A stretch of 64,000 nt of DNA from NCBI RefSeq assembly GCF_017745095.1, contig NZ_JAGHZZ010000018.1:62001-126000 (forward strand). The letters are read 5' to 3'. The notes beneath the pieces are model-generated. The model ran no database searches and had not been told where the DNA came from. It saw only the letters and a list, made by a program, of their open reading frames with translations. Positions 41,919 through 51,977 of the stretch are shown in pieces. The DNA comes from Sporocytophaga sp. Lineage in GTDB: Bacteria; Bacteroidota; Bacteroidia; Cytophagales; Cytophagaceae. Within the stretch, counting starts at the first letter, position 1; every line of letters starts with the position of its first letter. Made by a program: the position numbers and the translations under genes.

Positions 41919-42915
41919 TTTCCAGTTCAATACCGAATTTTTCGGTTACAGACTTTTTAATTTCTAAAGAAAGATTTTTGATCTCTTCTCCGCTGGCTTC
42001 ACCACAATTAATTAAAACCAGGGCCTGACTTTTATGGACACCTGCATTGCCTATAACTTTTCCTTTCCAACCACACTGTTCGTTTAACCAACCTGCAGGA
42101 ACCTTCACTTTTCCTGGTTCGCAGGGAAAAAAAGGTATAGTTGGATATTGAAGTTTTAGTTTCTCAAATTGCTCCTCCGGAATCTCAGGATTTTTGAAAA
42201 AACTTCCGGCATTGCCAGTTACTGCAGGATCAGGAAGTTTTGATTTTCTAATATGAATAACCGCATCACTTACATCTTTAACGGTAGGCTTAAATACATT
42301 CATCTCTTTTAATGTATCTGTAATAGCTCCGTAAGAAATATTTAGATGAGGATTTTTTTCCAGTTTGAAAAATACACTGGTAATGACAAATTTTCCTTTA
42401 AAATGTTGTTTGAAAATGCTGTCTCTGTAGCCAAATAAACAATCTTGGTTAGTAAATACAGCTTTATCACCAGTAGCAATATGGATAGCTTCCAGACTTT
42501 CCATGCAATCTTTGATTTCAACTCCATAGGCTCCAATATTTTGAACAGGCGCAGCTCCGACACAACCGGGAATCAGGGATAAGTTTTCTAATCCTCCAAA
42601 ACCTCGAGCTACTGTATATAATACAAGATCATGCCATAGTTCTCCTGCTCCAGCTTTGATGTATACAGAAGTATCATTTTGCCCAATAATTTCAATGCCC
42701 TTTATTTGATTATGTAGTACAAGTCCATCAAAATCTTTTGTAAAAAGAATATTGCTTCCGCCACCAAGTACTAATTTGGGTAACTTTTTATATTCTTCAT
42801 TATTCAATATTTCTAATAACTCACTCTCATTTTTAAATTGAGTATACCCTTTTGCATTGACATCTATTCCAAAAGTGTTGTATTTCTTTAAACTAAAGTC
42901 TGATTTTATTTCCAT
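41899..42915 (-). CDS. murB: UDP-N-acetylenolpyruvoylglucosamine reductase
   Basis: 338 residues, type I MurB length. It makes UDP-N-acetylmuramate with FAD and NADPH for peptidoglycan. FAD-binding motifs LVLGGGSNILFTKDFDGLVLHN and LENLSLIPGCVGAAPVQNIGAYGVEIKD are present; the proton-donor serine is in GNAGSFFKNPEIP and the active-site region VHKSQALVLINCGEASGEEI is near the end. The start ATG is followed by EIKSDFSLKKYNTFGIDVNAKGY, the usual N-terminus. A minus-strand TAACTTTG sits about 50 bases upstream. Confidence 0.96.
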   Translation of the reverse strand: MEIKSDFSLKKYNTFGIDVNAKGYTQFKNESELLEILNNEEYKKLPKLVLGGGSNILFTKDFDGLVLHNQIKGIEIIGQNDTSVYIKAGAGELWHDLVLYTVARGFGGLENLSLIPGCVGAAPVQNIGAYGVEIKDCMESLEAIHIATGDKAVFTNQDCLFGYRDSIFKQHFKGKFVITSVFFKLEKNPHLNISYGAITDTLKEMNVFKPTVKDVSDAVIHIRKSKLPDPAVTGNAGSFFKNPEIPEEQFEKLKLQYPTIPFFPCEPGKVKVPAGWLNEQCGWKGKVIGNAGVHKSQALVLINCGEASGEEIKNLSLEIKKSVTEKFGIELETEVNIL

Positions 42916-43352
42916 TTAAAATAAAAATTCTCCTATAAAAACCCCAAGTATTTTAATTCTGTTCAAAGTTAACTTTTCAAAAAAAGAAAAAGATGATGAA
43001 GATCAAATTTTGCATTTTGAGCTAAAAAAACTTATTCACATTTTTTTTGAATCATGTAAGGAATGGGTAAGATTTTGAAGATGTTATTGTCAGAAGTTAA
43101 AAAACCTAATGAGTTGAAATCATGAGGTTTAGTTGTCAAAAGTGGATGTTTTAGGTTAATTATTTGATTTATAAACTTTTAAATTGAATTGTCCACAAAG
43201 TTTAGTATTTTTTGTGGAAAAAAATTATTTAAAATCATTCTAAATTATAGCTATTTTTTGAGTTTTTAAAATGTAATTATTTGATTTTCAGGAGTATTTT
43301 ATTGGAAGCCCCCCTAAGGTTATATTTTCATTAAAATTGCTCTAAAAACATT
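42916..43352. other. AT-rich spacer upstream of the respiratory operon
   Basis: About 440 bases with no supported ORF. It carries a possible minus-strand -7 box for murB (CAAAGTTA, 42964-42971) and long A and T runs. Nothing else is recognised; an upstream activator site for the operon may be here. Confidence 0.4.
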
Positions 43353-43383
43353 TTTGATAAATTCAATTCGCATCTTAGATTTG
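43353..43383 (+). promoter_or_regulatory. Promoter of the alternative complex III / oxidase operon
   Basis: TTTG (43353-43356), 19 bases, TAGATTTG (43376-43383): an excellent match to the Bacteroidota consensus. It excludes the ORF track start at 43354. Confidence 0.65.
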
Positions 43384-43401
43384 TGCGACTTTATAAAGAG
43401 T

Positions 43402-44694
43402 ATGCCCAAATTAACGGATAAAACTAATTTTAACATGTCCTTAACCAATACCATCAATCGCTCGGCGATTACTTTGTTATTACTTTTTCTTTCACTTTTT
43501 GTCAGTTTGCCATCGAATGGTGAGGACAAACCGGCTGCGGGCGCAGCCGGAGCCGATCCAGCAAAGGTAGCTGAAGGTGCAAAGTTGTTTGAAGCAAATT
43601 GTAAGGCTTGTCACGCTGTCCATGACGTAGTTGTTGGGCCTGCGCTGAAAGATGTAAACAAAAGAAGACCAATTGGCTGGATAGTCAATTTCGTTCACAA
43701 TTCACAGAAAGTAATTGCAAGTGGTGATCCTTATGCTGTTGAGCTTTACAACAAATTCGGTAAAACGGAAATGAAATCTTTCCCTGAGCTTTCAGAGGAT
43801 CAGATTAAAAGTATAGTTGCATATATTGTAGATGAAGGTGGTAAAAAGGTGGATGTGGGACCTAAGCCTCCTGTTGATGGACAACCTCAATCTGAAGCGA
43901 AGGATGAAGGAGGTTATTCAGGCATCATCTTGATCCTAATCATCATCGTTCTTGTTCTAGTTCTTGTAATGTTAGTAGTATTCCTTTCAGTATTGAAAAG
44001 ATACCTGAAAGACAAAGAAGAAAAACTTGCAGAATCTGACAGAGAAATAGTAAATCAAAAATTTGATGTACTTAAAGTAATAAAAAGCAAAGGATTCCTT
44101 TCTATAGTAGGTATCATCTTTGTTTCATTAGCCCTTAGAGCTTGCTGGAACAACATGTTCTATGTAGGTGTAGATCAAGGTTATGCTCCAATTCAGCCAA
44201 TACCATTCTCTCATAAACTTCACGCTGGTCAGTACAAAATCGATTGTAACTATTGCCACACTGGAGTAACTAAAGGTAAACAAGCTAACATCCCATCTTT
44301 GAATATCTGTATGAACTGCCACTCTCAAATTAAGAGCGGTCCAAGATTCGGTCAGGATGGAATTGCAAAAGTTATTGACGCTTACAATTCAAATAAGCCT
44401 GTTAAATGGGTAAGAGTACACAACCTTCCTGATCTAGCTTACTTCAACCATGCACAACACGTGAAGGTAGGTGGTATAGAGTGTAAGACATGCCACGGCC
44501 AGATCGATACAATGGAAGTTGTAAGACAACACTCACCTTTAACAATGGGATGGTGTATCAATTGCCACAGAGAGACTGCGGTGAACGGAAAAGACAATGC
44601 TTATTATGACAAGCTGCTTGAGCTTCATTCTAAGAAAGGTCCGTTAAAAGTTGCTGAAAACGGAGGTCTTGAGTGTGCAAAATGTCACTATTAA
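43402..44694 (+). CDS. actA: Alternative complex III subunit ActA, multiheme cytochrome c
   Basis: The ATG at 43402 (or 43435, MSLTNTINRSAITLLLLFLSLFVSL) is preferred because the track's TTG lies in the promoter. After a signal peptide there is a mono-heme cytochrome c domain (CKACHAVH near residue 55), a membrane helix (IILILIIIVLVLVLVMLVVFL) and a membrane-anchored multiheme part with five CxxCH sites (CNYCH, CMNCH, CKTCH, CINCH, CAKCH). In total six heme c sites are visible. ActA carries electrons through the complex from the quinol site toward ActE or cytochrome c. It is the first gene of the operon. Confidence 0.93.
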   Translation: MPKLTDKTNFNMSLTNTINRSAITLLLLFLSLFVSLPSNGEDKPAAGAAGADPAKVAEGAKLFEANCKACHAVHDVVVGPALKDVNKRRPIGWIVNFVHNSQKVIASGDPYAVELYNKFGKTEMKSFPELSEDQIKSIVAYIVDEGGKKVDVGPKPPVDGQPQSEAKDEGGYSGIILILIIIVLVLVLVMLVVFLSVLKRYLKDKEEKLAESDREIVNQKFDVLKVIKSKGFLSIVGIIFVSLALRACWNNMFYVGVDQGYAPIQPIPFSHKLHAGQYKIDCNYCHTGVTKGKQANIPSLNICMNCHSQIKSGPRFGQDGIAKVIDAYNSNKPVKWVRVHNLPDLAYFNHAQHVKVGGIECKTCHGQIDTMEVVRQHSPLTMGWCINCHRETAVNGKDNAYYDKLLELHSKKGPLKVAENGGLECAKCHY

Positions 44695-44731
44695 TCAATT
44701 TAGAAGCCTAATTCATTTTATATAGATTCTT

Positions 44732-47700
44732 ATGAAAGATAACAATAAAAAATACTGGAAAGGTATTGAGGAATTATCCAACGATCCAGAATTTTTAAAG
44801 CATGCGCATAATGAGTTCCCTGAATTTTTATCTGTAAAGGAAAAAGGAAGCAGTGAAGCTTCTGATGCTCCTGACAGAAGAGATTTTTTGAAACTATTAG
44901 GCTTTAGTGTTGCTGCAGTTTCCCTTGCTGCTTGCGAGGCTCCTGTAAAAAAAGTTATTCCATATGTAAATAAACCTGTTGACGTTGATCCAGGTATTGC
45001 AAACTGGTATGCTTCTACATACCAAGAAGGTGGCGAATATTGCAGCATCTTAGTAAAAACTAGAGAAGGAAGACCTATTAAAATTGAAGGAAACAAACTT
45101 TCTCCAATTACAATGGGTGGAACAAGTGCAAGAGTACAGGCTTCTGTTCTAAGTTTATACGATACTGAAAGATTAGAATTCTTTGTTGAGAATGGCAAGC
45201 AGATAAAAGTGAAGTCGATAGCAGAGTATGCTCCTCTTGACAGAAAGATTATTGATAAATTAGCTGCAGCTCAGGCTTCAGGTAAATCAATTAGAATTGT
45301 TTCTCAGACAATTTTAAGCCCTACAACTAAAAAAGCAATCGAAGAATTTAAGGCAAAATATCCTGCAACTGAACATGTTATGTATGATGTTCTTTCAGCA
45401 GAAGGTATCCTTAAAGCAAATGAAATATCTCTTGGTCAGAGAATAATCCCTTCTTATAATTTTGGTGCCGCAGATGTAATAGTAAGCTTTGGTGCTGATT
45501 TCCTTGGAACATGGATTTCTCCGATAGAATATGCTAAGCAATATTCTAAAACAAGAAAATTAAGTGCTCACAAGAAAACAATGAGTAAGCATTACCAAAT
45601 TGAAAGCAATTTATCGCTTACTGGTTGTAATGCTGATACGAGATTACCTATCAAACCTTCTGAAGAAGGACTTTATGTTGCAGCGCTATACAATGCACTT
45701 GGATTTGGTGGATTAAGTACTAAAGCCCCAAACCATGAAGTAATTAAAAAGGCAGCAACAGATCTTTTAAAGGCTAAAGGAAAGTCATTAGTTGTGAGCG
45801 GTTCAAATGATCCGTATGTTCAGCTTTTGGTAAATAAAATCAATAGTGAATTAGGCAATTACGGTAAAACTATTGATGTAAGTACTCCTTCATTTCAGAA
45901 ACAAGGAAGCGATGAGGCAATCCTTAAATTTATTGAAGATGCTAAATCAGGCCAGGTAGGTGCAGTTATTTTCTACGGTGCTAACCCTGTTTATGATCAT
46001 CCAAAAGGAGAGGAGCTAAAAGAAGCATTAAAGAAAATTTCATTGAAAATTTCCTTTAATGATCGTATGGATGAGACTTCTTCTGAAGTTGACTATGTTT
46101 GTCCAGATCTTCATTTCCTTGAGTCATGGAATGATGCTGAGCCTAAAAAAGGATTTTTTAGCTTAACTCAGCCTACAATTACTCCAATATTCAAAGGTAA
46201 CAGAGCTGCACAGGAGTCACTTTTGATATGGTCAGGCAACAAGACTGATTACTATACTTACCTAGAAAATAACTGGAAATCAAGATTAACTGGTGGTAAC
46301 TTCCAGGAATTGTGGGATAAAACTTTACATGATGGTTTGTATTCTGGAAAAACTAGTGAACTACATGTTACACCTGGTCATAGCGAAACAGAAGCATATG
46401 CAGCAATTTCTGATACTGCATCTGTCGGAGCATTTCACACAGGAGGATCATCTACTCCTAATGTTAATCTAAGTGAAGTAGAAGATAATATCAACAGAAC
46501 TTATAAAACTAATTCAGGCATTGAGCTTAGTCTTTATTATAAAGTAGGATTAGGATCGGGTTCGCTTTCAGCAGGAAATAATCCTTGGTTACATGAATTA
46601 CCGGATCCTGTTTCTAAAGCAACTTGGGATAACTATCTGGCTATTCCTAAAAAGATGGCTAATGAGATGGATATTGCTCAAGGTGATGTAGTTGCTCTTA
46701 CAGTTGATGGAAAGAATACAGGAATTGAAGTTCCTGTGTTAATTCAGCCAGGTCAGGCAAACAATACTGCTTCTTTAGCTCTAGGATATGGAAGAACTAA
46801 AGCTGGAAAATGTGGAAATGAAGTAGGGAAGAATGCTTATCCTTTGATCAAAGTTAAAGGTGGCAGACTTGATTTGAATGCTGGTGTTGTAACCTTTGCT
46901 AAAACTGGTGATGAGAGAAAAATAGCTCAGACACAAACTCACCATACAGTTATGGCTCGTCCAATTATTCAGGATGCTAGTCTAGCTGAATATCAAAAAG
47001 ATGCAGGTGCGGGAAGATACAAGCCGATGATTCATACAAACCTGTATGGAGAAAAGAAACCTACCGAAATCACTACCTGGTATGAACATGAGAAACCTAA
47101 CCATTTATGGGGTATGAGTATTGACCTCAACTCTTGTATTGGTTGTGGAGCTTGCGTTGTAGCATGTCAGTCTGAAAATAACGTTCCTGTAGTAGGTAGA
47201 AAAGAGGTGCTGAACAGAAGAGAGATGCACTGGATTCGTATCGATCGTTACTACAGCAGTGATGCAGAAACTGATAAAACTGGTGAGTATTTTGAAAGTG
47301 AATCAGGAGTTAAAGATCTTGAAATAGCTGCAGAGAATCCGACAGTAACATTCCAACCAATGTTATGTCAGCAATGTAACCACGCACCTTGCGAGTCAGT
47401 GTGCCCTGTTGCAGCTACTACCCACAGTAGCGAAGGGCTAAACCAAATGACCTACAACAGATGTATCGGAACAAGATACTGTGCAAATAACTGCCCATAT
47501 AAAGTAAGAAGATTTAACTGGTTTAAATACTTTGAAAACGAGGAGTTTGACAAAAACGTCAGCATGAACAACTTCCTTGGTAGAATGGTGTTGAACCCTG
47601 ATGTAACTGTAAGATCAAGAGGAGTTATGGAAAAATGCTCTTTCTGTGTACAGAGAATTCAGGAAGGAAAGCTTAAAGCTAAGATGGAAAAGAGAAGACC

Positions 47701-47896
47701 AATTGATGGTGAAATCGTTACAGCTTGTGCTTCAGCATGTCCTACAGATGCGATTATATTTGGTGACAGAAATGATACAGAAAGCAGACTACATAAAGAC
47801 AATGTTGTAGAGAATGCAGAAAGATCATATGCAGTCCTTGAAGAGCTTAATGTTCAACCAAACATTTTGTATCTAACTAAAATCAGAAACTCTTAA
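44732..47896 (+). CDS. actB: Alternative complex III subunit ActB (molybdopterin-oxidoreductase-like fused to Fe-S protein)
   Basis: 1054 residues. The N-terminus has a twin-arginine-type signal (RRDFLKLLGFSVAAVSLAAC) with a cysteine that could be lipidated. The first two thirds resemble a molybdopterin oxidoreductase but the family lacks the cofactor. The last third is a ferredoxin-like subunit with four Cys groups: CIGCGACVVACQ, CQQCNHAPCESVCP, CIGTRYCANNCPYKVRRFNW and CSFCVQRI paired with CASACPTDA. These hold three [4Fe-4S] and one [3Fe-4S] cluster in characterised complexes. It lies between actA and actC. Confidence 0.95.
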   Translation: MKDNNKKYWKGIEELSNDPEFLKHAHNEFPEFLSVKEKGSSEASDAPDRRDFLKLLGFSVAAVSLAACEAPVKKVIPYVNKPVDVDPGIANWYASTYQEGGEYCSILVKTREGRPIKIEGNKLSPITMGGTSARVQASVLSLYDTERLEFFVENGKQIKVKSIAEYAPLDRKIIDKLAAAQASGKSIRIVSQTILSPTTKKAIEEFKAKYPATEHVMYDVLSAEGILKANEISLGQRIIPSYNFGAADVIVSFGADFLGTWISPIEYAKQYSKTRKLSAHKKTMSKHYQIESNLSLTGCNADTRLPIKPSEEGLYVAALYNALGFGGLSTKAPNHEVIKKAATDLLKAKGKSLVVSGSNDPYVQLLVNKINSELGNYGKTIDVSTPSFQKQGSDEAILKFIEDAKSGQVGAVIFYGANPVYDHPKGEELKEALKKISLKISFNDRMDETSSEVDYVCPDLHFLESWNDAEPKKGFFSLTQPTITPIFKGNRAAQESLLIWSGNKTDYYTYLENNWKSRLTGGNFQELWDKTLHDGLYSGKTSELHVTPGHSETEAYAAISDTASVGAFHTGGSSTPNVNLSEVEDNINRTYKTNSGIELSLYYKVGLGSGSLSAGNNPWLHELPDPVSKATWDNYLAIPKKMANEMDIAQGDVVALTVDGKNTGIEVPVLIQPGQANNTASLALGYGRTKAGKCGNEVGKNAYPLIKVKGGRLDLNAGVVTFAKTGDERKIAQTQTHHTVMARPIIQDASLAEYQKDAGAGRYKPMIHTNLYGEKKPTEITTWYEHEKPNHLWGMSIDLNSCIGCGACVVACQSENNVPVVGRKEVLNRREMHWIRIDRYYSSDAETDKTGEYFESESGVKDLEIAAENPTVTFQPMLCQQCNHAPCESVCPVAATTHSSEGLNQMTYNRCIGTRYCANNCPYKVRRFNWFKYFENEEFDKNVSMNNFLGRMVLNPDVTVRSRGVMEKCSFCVQRIQEGKLKAKMEKRRPIDGEIVTACASACPTDAIIFGDRNDTESRLHKDNVVENAERSYAVLEELNVQPNILYLTKIRNS

Positions 47897-47930
47897 TTAG
47901 AACCTATTACAGATTTTTAATATAAAAAAT

Positions 47931-49298
47931 ATGCAAGTTACTTCGCCCGTAAGACCGCCTCTGGTAACAGGGGGCAAAACTGTCTCTGATGTTACTCAGG
48001 ATATAAGCAGGCACGTAGAAAATAAACCTACAAAATTGTGGATCATGGCATTCACACTTTCTGTTATCACACTTTGTTATGGTTCATATTGTTTGTGGAC
48101 TACATGGTATAAGGGAATTGGAATGTGGGGATTGAATAAAACAATAGGTTGGGCATGGGATATCACTAACTTCGTATGGTGGGTTGGTATTGGTCACGCA
48201 GGAACTTTGATTTCAGCTATCCTTTTGCTTTTCAGACAAAAATGGAGAACCTCTATTAACAGAGCAGCGGAAGCTATGACCATATTTGCGGTTATTTGTG
48301 CTGCAAGTTTTATCGTAGCTCACATGGGTAGACCATGGCTTGCATATTGGGCACTTCCTCTGCCTAATGCTTTTGGATCACTCTGGGTAAACTTTAACTC
48401 ACCGCTAGTGTGGGACGTATTTGCGATCAGTACATATTTTACTGTTTCGCTTGTATTCTGGTACATCGGTCTGGTTCCGGATTTTGCTACAATCAGAGAA
48501 AGGGCAACAGGAGTTAGAAGAGTTGCTTATGGAGCTCTAAGTTTAGGATGGGACGGTTCTGCAAAGGCATGGCAGAGATATGAGGCTGTCAGCTTAGTGC
48601 TTGCAGGTTGTTCTACACCCCTAGTATTATCGGTTCACACAATCGTTAGTATGGACTTTGCAACTTCAGTAATACCTGGTTGGCACGCAACAATTTTCCC
48701 TCCTTACTTCGTTGCTGGTGCAATCTTTTCAGGATTTGCAATGGTGTTGACTCTTATGTTAATTACAAGAGTAGTGTTCAGACTTGAAGATTACATTACT
48801 GTAGAGCATATGGAGTCAATGAATAAAGTTATTGTATTAACTGGATCAATCGTTGGTATTGCATATTTATCTGAATTCTTTATTGCATGGTACTCTCACG
48901 TTCCTTATGAAAGTTACACTTTCATTAACAGAGCGTTTGGAGATGACTATTGGTGGGCATATTGGTCTATGATGACTTGTAACGTAATTTCCCCACAGCT
49001 TTTCTGGTTCAGAACTGTTAGAAGAAGTATTGCTTGGACATTCCTTCTTTCGATAGTTGTAAATATCGGAATGTGGTTTGAGCGTTTTGTTATCATCGCG
49101 ACTTCACTTTCAAGAGACTTCATACCTTCTAGCTGGGCATATTTCTCACCTACTCTTTATGATATCGGTGATTACTTGTTCACTTTTGGTCTGTTCTTTA
49201 CACTCTTCTTATTATTTGCTAAGTTTTTTCCTGTTGTAAACATGGCTGAGGTAAAGGCAATTATTAAATCATCATCTGCAAAAAAAGATACTAAATAA
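47931..49298 (+). CDS. actC: Alternative complex III subunit ActC (NrfD/PsrC-like quinol-site subunit)
   Basis: 455 residues with about ten membrane helices in the NrfD/PsrC plan. [20 protein letters not shown] and [40 protein letters not shown] are the typical quinone-binding side of the family. ActC oxidises menaquinol and may contribute to proton translocation. It follows actB by 34 bases and actD by 5, all in one operon. Confidence 0.95.
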   Translation: MQVTSPVRPPLVTGGKTVSDVTQDISRHVENKPTKLWIMAFTLSVITLCYGSYCLWTTWYKGIGMWGLNKTIGWAWDITNFVWWVGIGHAGTLISAILLLFRQKWRTSINRAAEAMTIFAVICAASFIVAHMGRPWLAYWALPLPNAFGSLWVNFNSPLVWDVFAISTYFTVSLVFWYIGLVPDFATIRERATGVRRVAYGALSLGWDGSAKAWQRYEAVSLVLAGCSTPLVLSVHTIVSMDFATSVIPGWHATIFPPYFVAGAIFSGFAMVLTLMLITRVVFRLEDYITVEHMESMNKVIVLTGSIVGIAYLSEFFIAWYSHVPYESYTFINRAFGDDYWWAYWSMMTCNVISPQLFWFRTVRRSIAWTFLLSIVVNIGMWFERFVIIATSLSRDFIPSSWAYFSPTLYDIGDYLFTFGLFFTLFLLFAKFFPVVNMAEVKAIIKSSSAKKDTK

Positions 49299-49303
49299 GG
49301 AAT

Positions 49304-49840
49304 ATGTCAAAAAGCACAAACTATATAATAGGAGTATTTAACGACGAGGATGTTTTAATGGATGCGGTTAGCACATTAAAGTCATCAGGTGTTAAAATTC
49401 AGGAGGCTTATACACCATTTCCTGTACACGGTTTAGATGATGCTTTAGGTTATAAACCATCTAACCTTCCGATTGCAGCGTTTCTATTTGGATTAACCGG
49501 AACAATCTGCGCTTTATTATTAACTATTGGAACTATGGGCTTTGATTGGCCTATGGATATTGGAGGTAAGCCATTTGTTCCGCTACCTCACTTTATACCG
49601 GTAACCTTTGAGCTAACAATTCTTTTAGCATCATTAGGAATGGTAGCAACCTTCTTGATTATCAGCAATCTTAAACCTTGGGGACATGATCCATTCATGT
49701 TCGACGGAAGAAGTACAGATGATAAATTTCTTATTGTTATTGATCTGGATAAAAATAAGATGGATAAAGTCGCTCTTACCAATTTATTCAAACAGACAGG
49801 AGCATCAGAAGTAAATTCTAAAATTGTTGAAAATCATTAA
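49304..49840 (+). CDS. actD: Alternative complex III subunit ActD (DUF3341)
   Basis: 178 residues with two membrane helices (LPIAAFLFGLTGTICALLLTIG and FELTILLASLGMVATFLIIS). The N-terminal soluble part starts YIIGVFNDEDVLMDAVSTLKSSGVKIQEAYTPFPVHGLDDALG, the DUF3341 signature. It is a structural subunit of the complex with no cofactor. Spacing to neighbours is 5 and 14 bases. Confidence 0.95.
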   Translation: MSKSTNYIIGVFNDEDVLMDAVSTLKSSGVKIQEAYTPFPVHGLDDALGYKPSNLPIAAFLFGLTGTICALLLTIGTMGFDWPMDIGGKPFVPLPHFIPVTFELTILLASLGMVATFLIISNLKPWGHDPFMFDGRSTDDKFLIVIDLDKNKMDKVALTNLFKQTGASEVNSKIVENH

Positions 49841-49854
49841 TATTATTTTCTGAC

Positions 49855-50517
49855 ATGAGAAACGCTTATAAATACACATATATATTTTTAATTCTTACTG
49901 TTATCCTCTCTTCTTGTGTTGATCAAAAGAAGTTTGAGAACATTGGAACGCATGAGAAACCTAATGTTGAGTTTGCACCAAATATGTATCATTCATTGGC
50001 TTATGAACCATTAACTCAGATCACAGATACTGAGGCAGGTTTATGGTTAAATTCTAACGATAGTGATACTGGAGAGTTTTTTAACTCTAACCCTTATAAT
50101 CCTCATAAAATGAATATGAGAGATCCAGCTGCTCATACAGTTAGGTTTAATAGCGATGGTTTTTTACCTTACCGTCTTCCAAAAGATTGTCTTGATTATG
50201 CTGCAAGGACTCTTGTTAATCCATTAAAAATTAATGATAAGACAATTGAAGACGGAAAAATTCTTTATACTAAGTTTTGCGCTCACTGTCATGGAGAAAC
50301 AGGACAAGGTGATGGCCCAGTGAATGACGCTTTCAAAGGGGTAGCTAATTTAACTACAGGTTCTGTAAAGGATGCAACACCAGGCCACATCTTCCATGTG
50401 ATTACTTGGGGTAAAGGCAGAATGGGAGCTCACGGTAGTCAGTTAAACCAGGAAGAACGTTGGAAGATTGTTTCCTACGTAAAAGAAAATTTACAAAAAG
50501 CTGAAGCGCAACAATAA
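49855..50517 (+). CDS. actE: Alternative complex III subunit ActE, mono-heme lipoprotein cytochrome c
   Basis: 220 residues. A lipoprotein signal (YTYIFLILTVILSSC) gives a lipidated Cys near residue 21. The single heme site is CAHCHGETGQGDGPV near residue 142, with a downstream Met in GRMGAHG as the likely sixth ligand. It is thought to pass electrons from ActA to the oxidase or soluble cytochrome c. Confidence 0.94.
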   Translation: MRNAYKYTYIFLILTVILSSCVDQKKFENIGTHEKPNVEFAPNMYHSLAYEPLTQITDTEAGLWLNSNDSDTGEFFNSNPYNPHKMNMRDPAAHTVRFNSDGFLPYRLPKDCLDYAARTLVNPLKINDKTIEDGKILYTKFCAHCHGETGQGDGPVNDAFKGVANLTTGSVKDATPGHIFHVITWGKGRMGAHGSQLNQEERWKIVSYVKENLQKAEAQQ

Positions 50518-50537
50518 ACACATTAAATTTTTAACTC

Positions 50538-51941
50538 ATGGTAGTCGAAGAAAAATTTGAATTTACAAGCGGGGCTAAAAAGAAAATTATAACAACCTTT
50601 GTGGTCGGTCTTGTATTGGCCCTCATAGGAATATTTGTAATAGGCTCAGGAAATCACGGGCATGAAGAAGCTCATGGAGCCGATCATTCTAAAGAAACAG
50701 TAGCAGCTTCAGCTCAACATCATGGTGGACATGAAGCTTCAGCAAATGAACATGCAGGAGCAGAGCATCATGAAGGAGGAGAACATGCTGAAGGTGGACA
50801 TCACGGTGCAACTGGTATTGCATTAAGAGTAATTAAAAACCTTTGGCATAACAGTGTTTTCTTTACTGGTATTGCTGTAATAGGTGTATTCTTTATAGCG
50901 TTTAATTATATCGCCCAGGCGGGTTGGTCTGCTGCAATTAAAAGGGTTCCAGAAGCATTCGGATATTATATTCCGTTTGCTGCAATATCTACAATTACTC
51001 TTTTCTTTTTATTCAAGCAAGACTTGTTTCACTGGTATCATGATGGGTTGTATAATCCGTTTTTAGCAGATGGTAAGACTCCAAATCCAGAGTATGATCC
51101 TATCATAGCTAGCAAAACCTGGTATTTAGGAAAAGGATTTTATATCTTCAGATTATTCGCATACTTCATTCTTTGGTTCTTAGTATGGTTTAAATTAAGA
51201 ACAAATTCTTTAAATGAAGATTTAAATGCTGATTTGAAATATCATGACAGCAGCATTTTCTGGTCTGCTATTTTCCTTATAATTTGGGGTGTAACGTCTT
51301 CCACATCTGCATGGGATTGGGTTATGTCAGCTGATCCTCACTTCTTCAGTACAATGTTTGGTTGGTATGTACTAGCAAGTTGGTTTGTTACAGGCCTTGC
51401 ATTTATTACTTATATCACTGTGGCGCTTAAAGAAGCAGGTTATCTTTCTTTTGTAAATGAAAACCACTTCCATGATTTAGGTAAATTCATGTTTGCGTTC
51501 AGCATTTTCTGGACATATATCTGGTTCGCTCAGTTCTTGCTAATTTATTATGCAAACATTCCAGAAGAATCATATTATTATGTTGAAAGATTAAAGAATG
51601 ATACTTATAGTCCTATATTCTTTATCAATTTGATAGTTAATTTCCTTTTCCCTTTCCTTGTTTTAATGACGAGAGATGCAAAGAGACAAAGGATCATTCT
51701 AAAGGTAGTTGCAGTAGCAATTATTATCGGTCACTGGTTGGATTTCTATATCATGTTAACTCCTCCGATTTTGAAACATGAGGGTGGTTTGGATGCAAAT
51801 TTCTTATTTATCGAATTAGGATTGGCATTAGTATTCGGAAGTATATTTGTTTTCTTGATAATGACTGGATTGTCAAAAGCATCCTTAGTTGCTAAAAACC
51901 ATCCAATGCTTGAAGAAAGTATCCACCATCACGTAGTTTAA
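50538..51941 (+). CDS. actF: Alternative complex III subunit ActF, NrfD-like membrane protein
   Basis: 467 residues with about ten membrane helices. It is paralogous to ActC in fold, but lacks its quinol site in characterised complexes. An unusual His/Glu/Gly-rich loop (HGHEEAHGADHSK to HHEGGEHAEGGHHG, residues about 38-92) lies between helix 1 and helix 2, and the tail is also His-rich (IHHHVV). The stretch WAQFLLIYYANIPEESYYYVERL, read here as WFAQFLLIYYANIPEE, is typical of this subunit. Confidence 0.94.
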   Translation: MVVEEKFEFTSGAKKKIITTFVVGLVLALIGIFVIGSGNHGHEEAHGADHSKETVAASAQHHGGHEASANEHAGAEHHEGGEHAEGGHHGATGIALRVIKNLWHNSVFFTGIAVIGVFFIAFNYIAQAGWSAAIKRVPEAFGYYIPFAAISTITLFFLFKQDLFHWYHDGLYNPFLADGKTPNPEYDPIIASKTWYLGKGFYIFRLFAYFILWFLVWFKLRTNSLNEDLNADLKYHDSSIFWSAIFLIIWGVTSSTSAWDWVMSADPHFFSTMFGWYVLASWFVTGLAFITYITVALKEAGYLSFVNENHFHDLGKFMFAFSIFWTYIWFAQFLLIYYANIPEESYYYVERLKNDTYSPIFFINLIVNFLFPFLVLMTRDAKRQRIILKVVAVAIIIGHWLDFYIMLTPPILKHEGGLDANFLFIELGLALVFGSIFVFLIMTGLSKASLVAKNHPMLEESIHHHVV

Positions 51942-51977
51942 TTAGGAATTTAACTTTAATTAATAAATTAAGATAAA

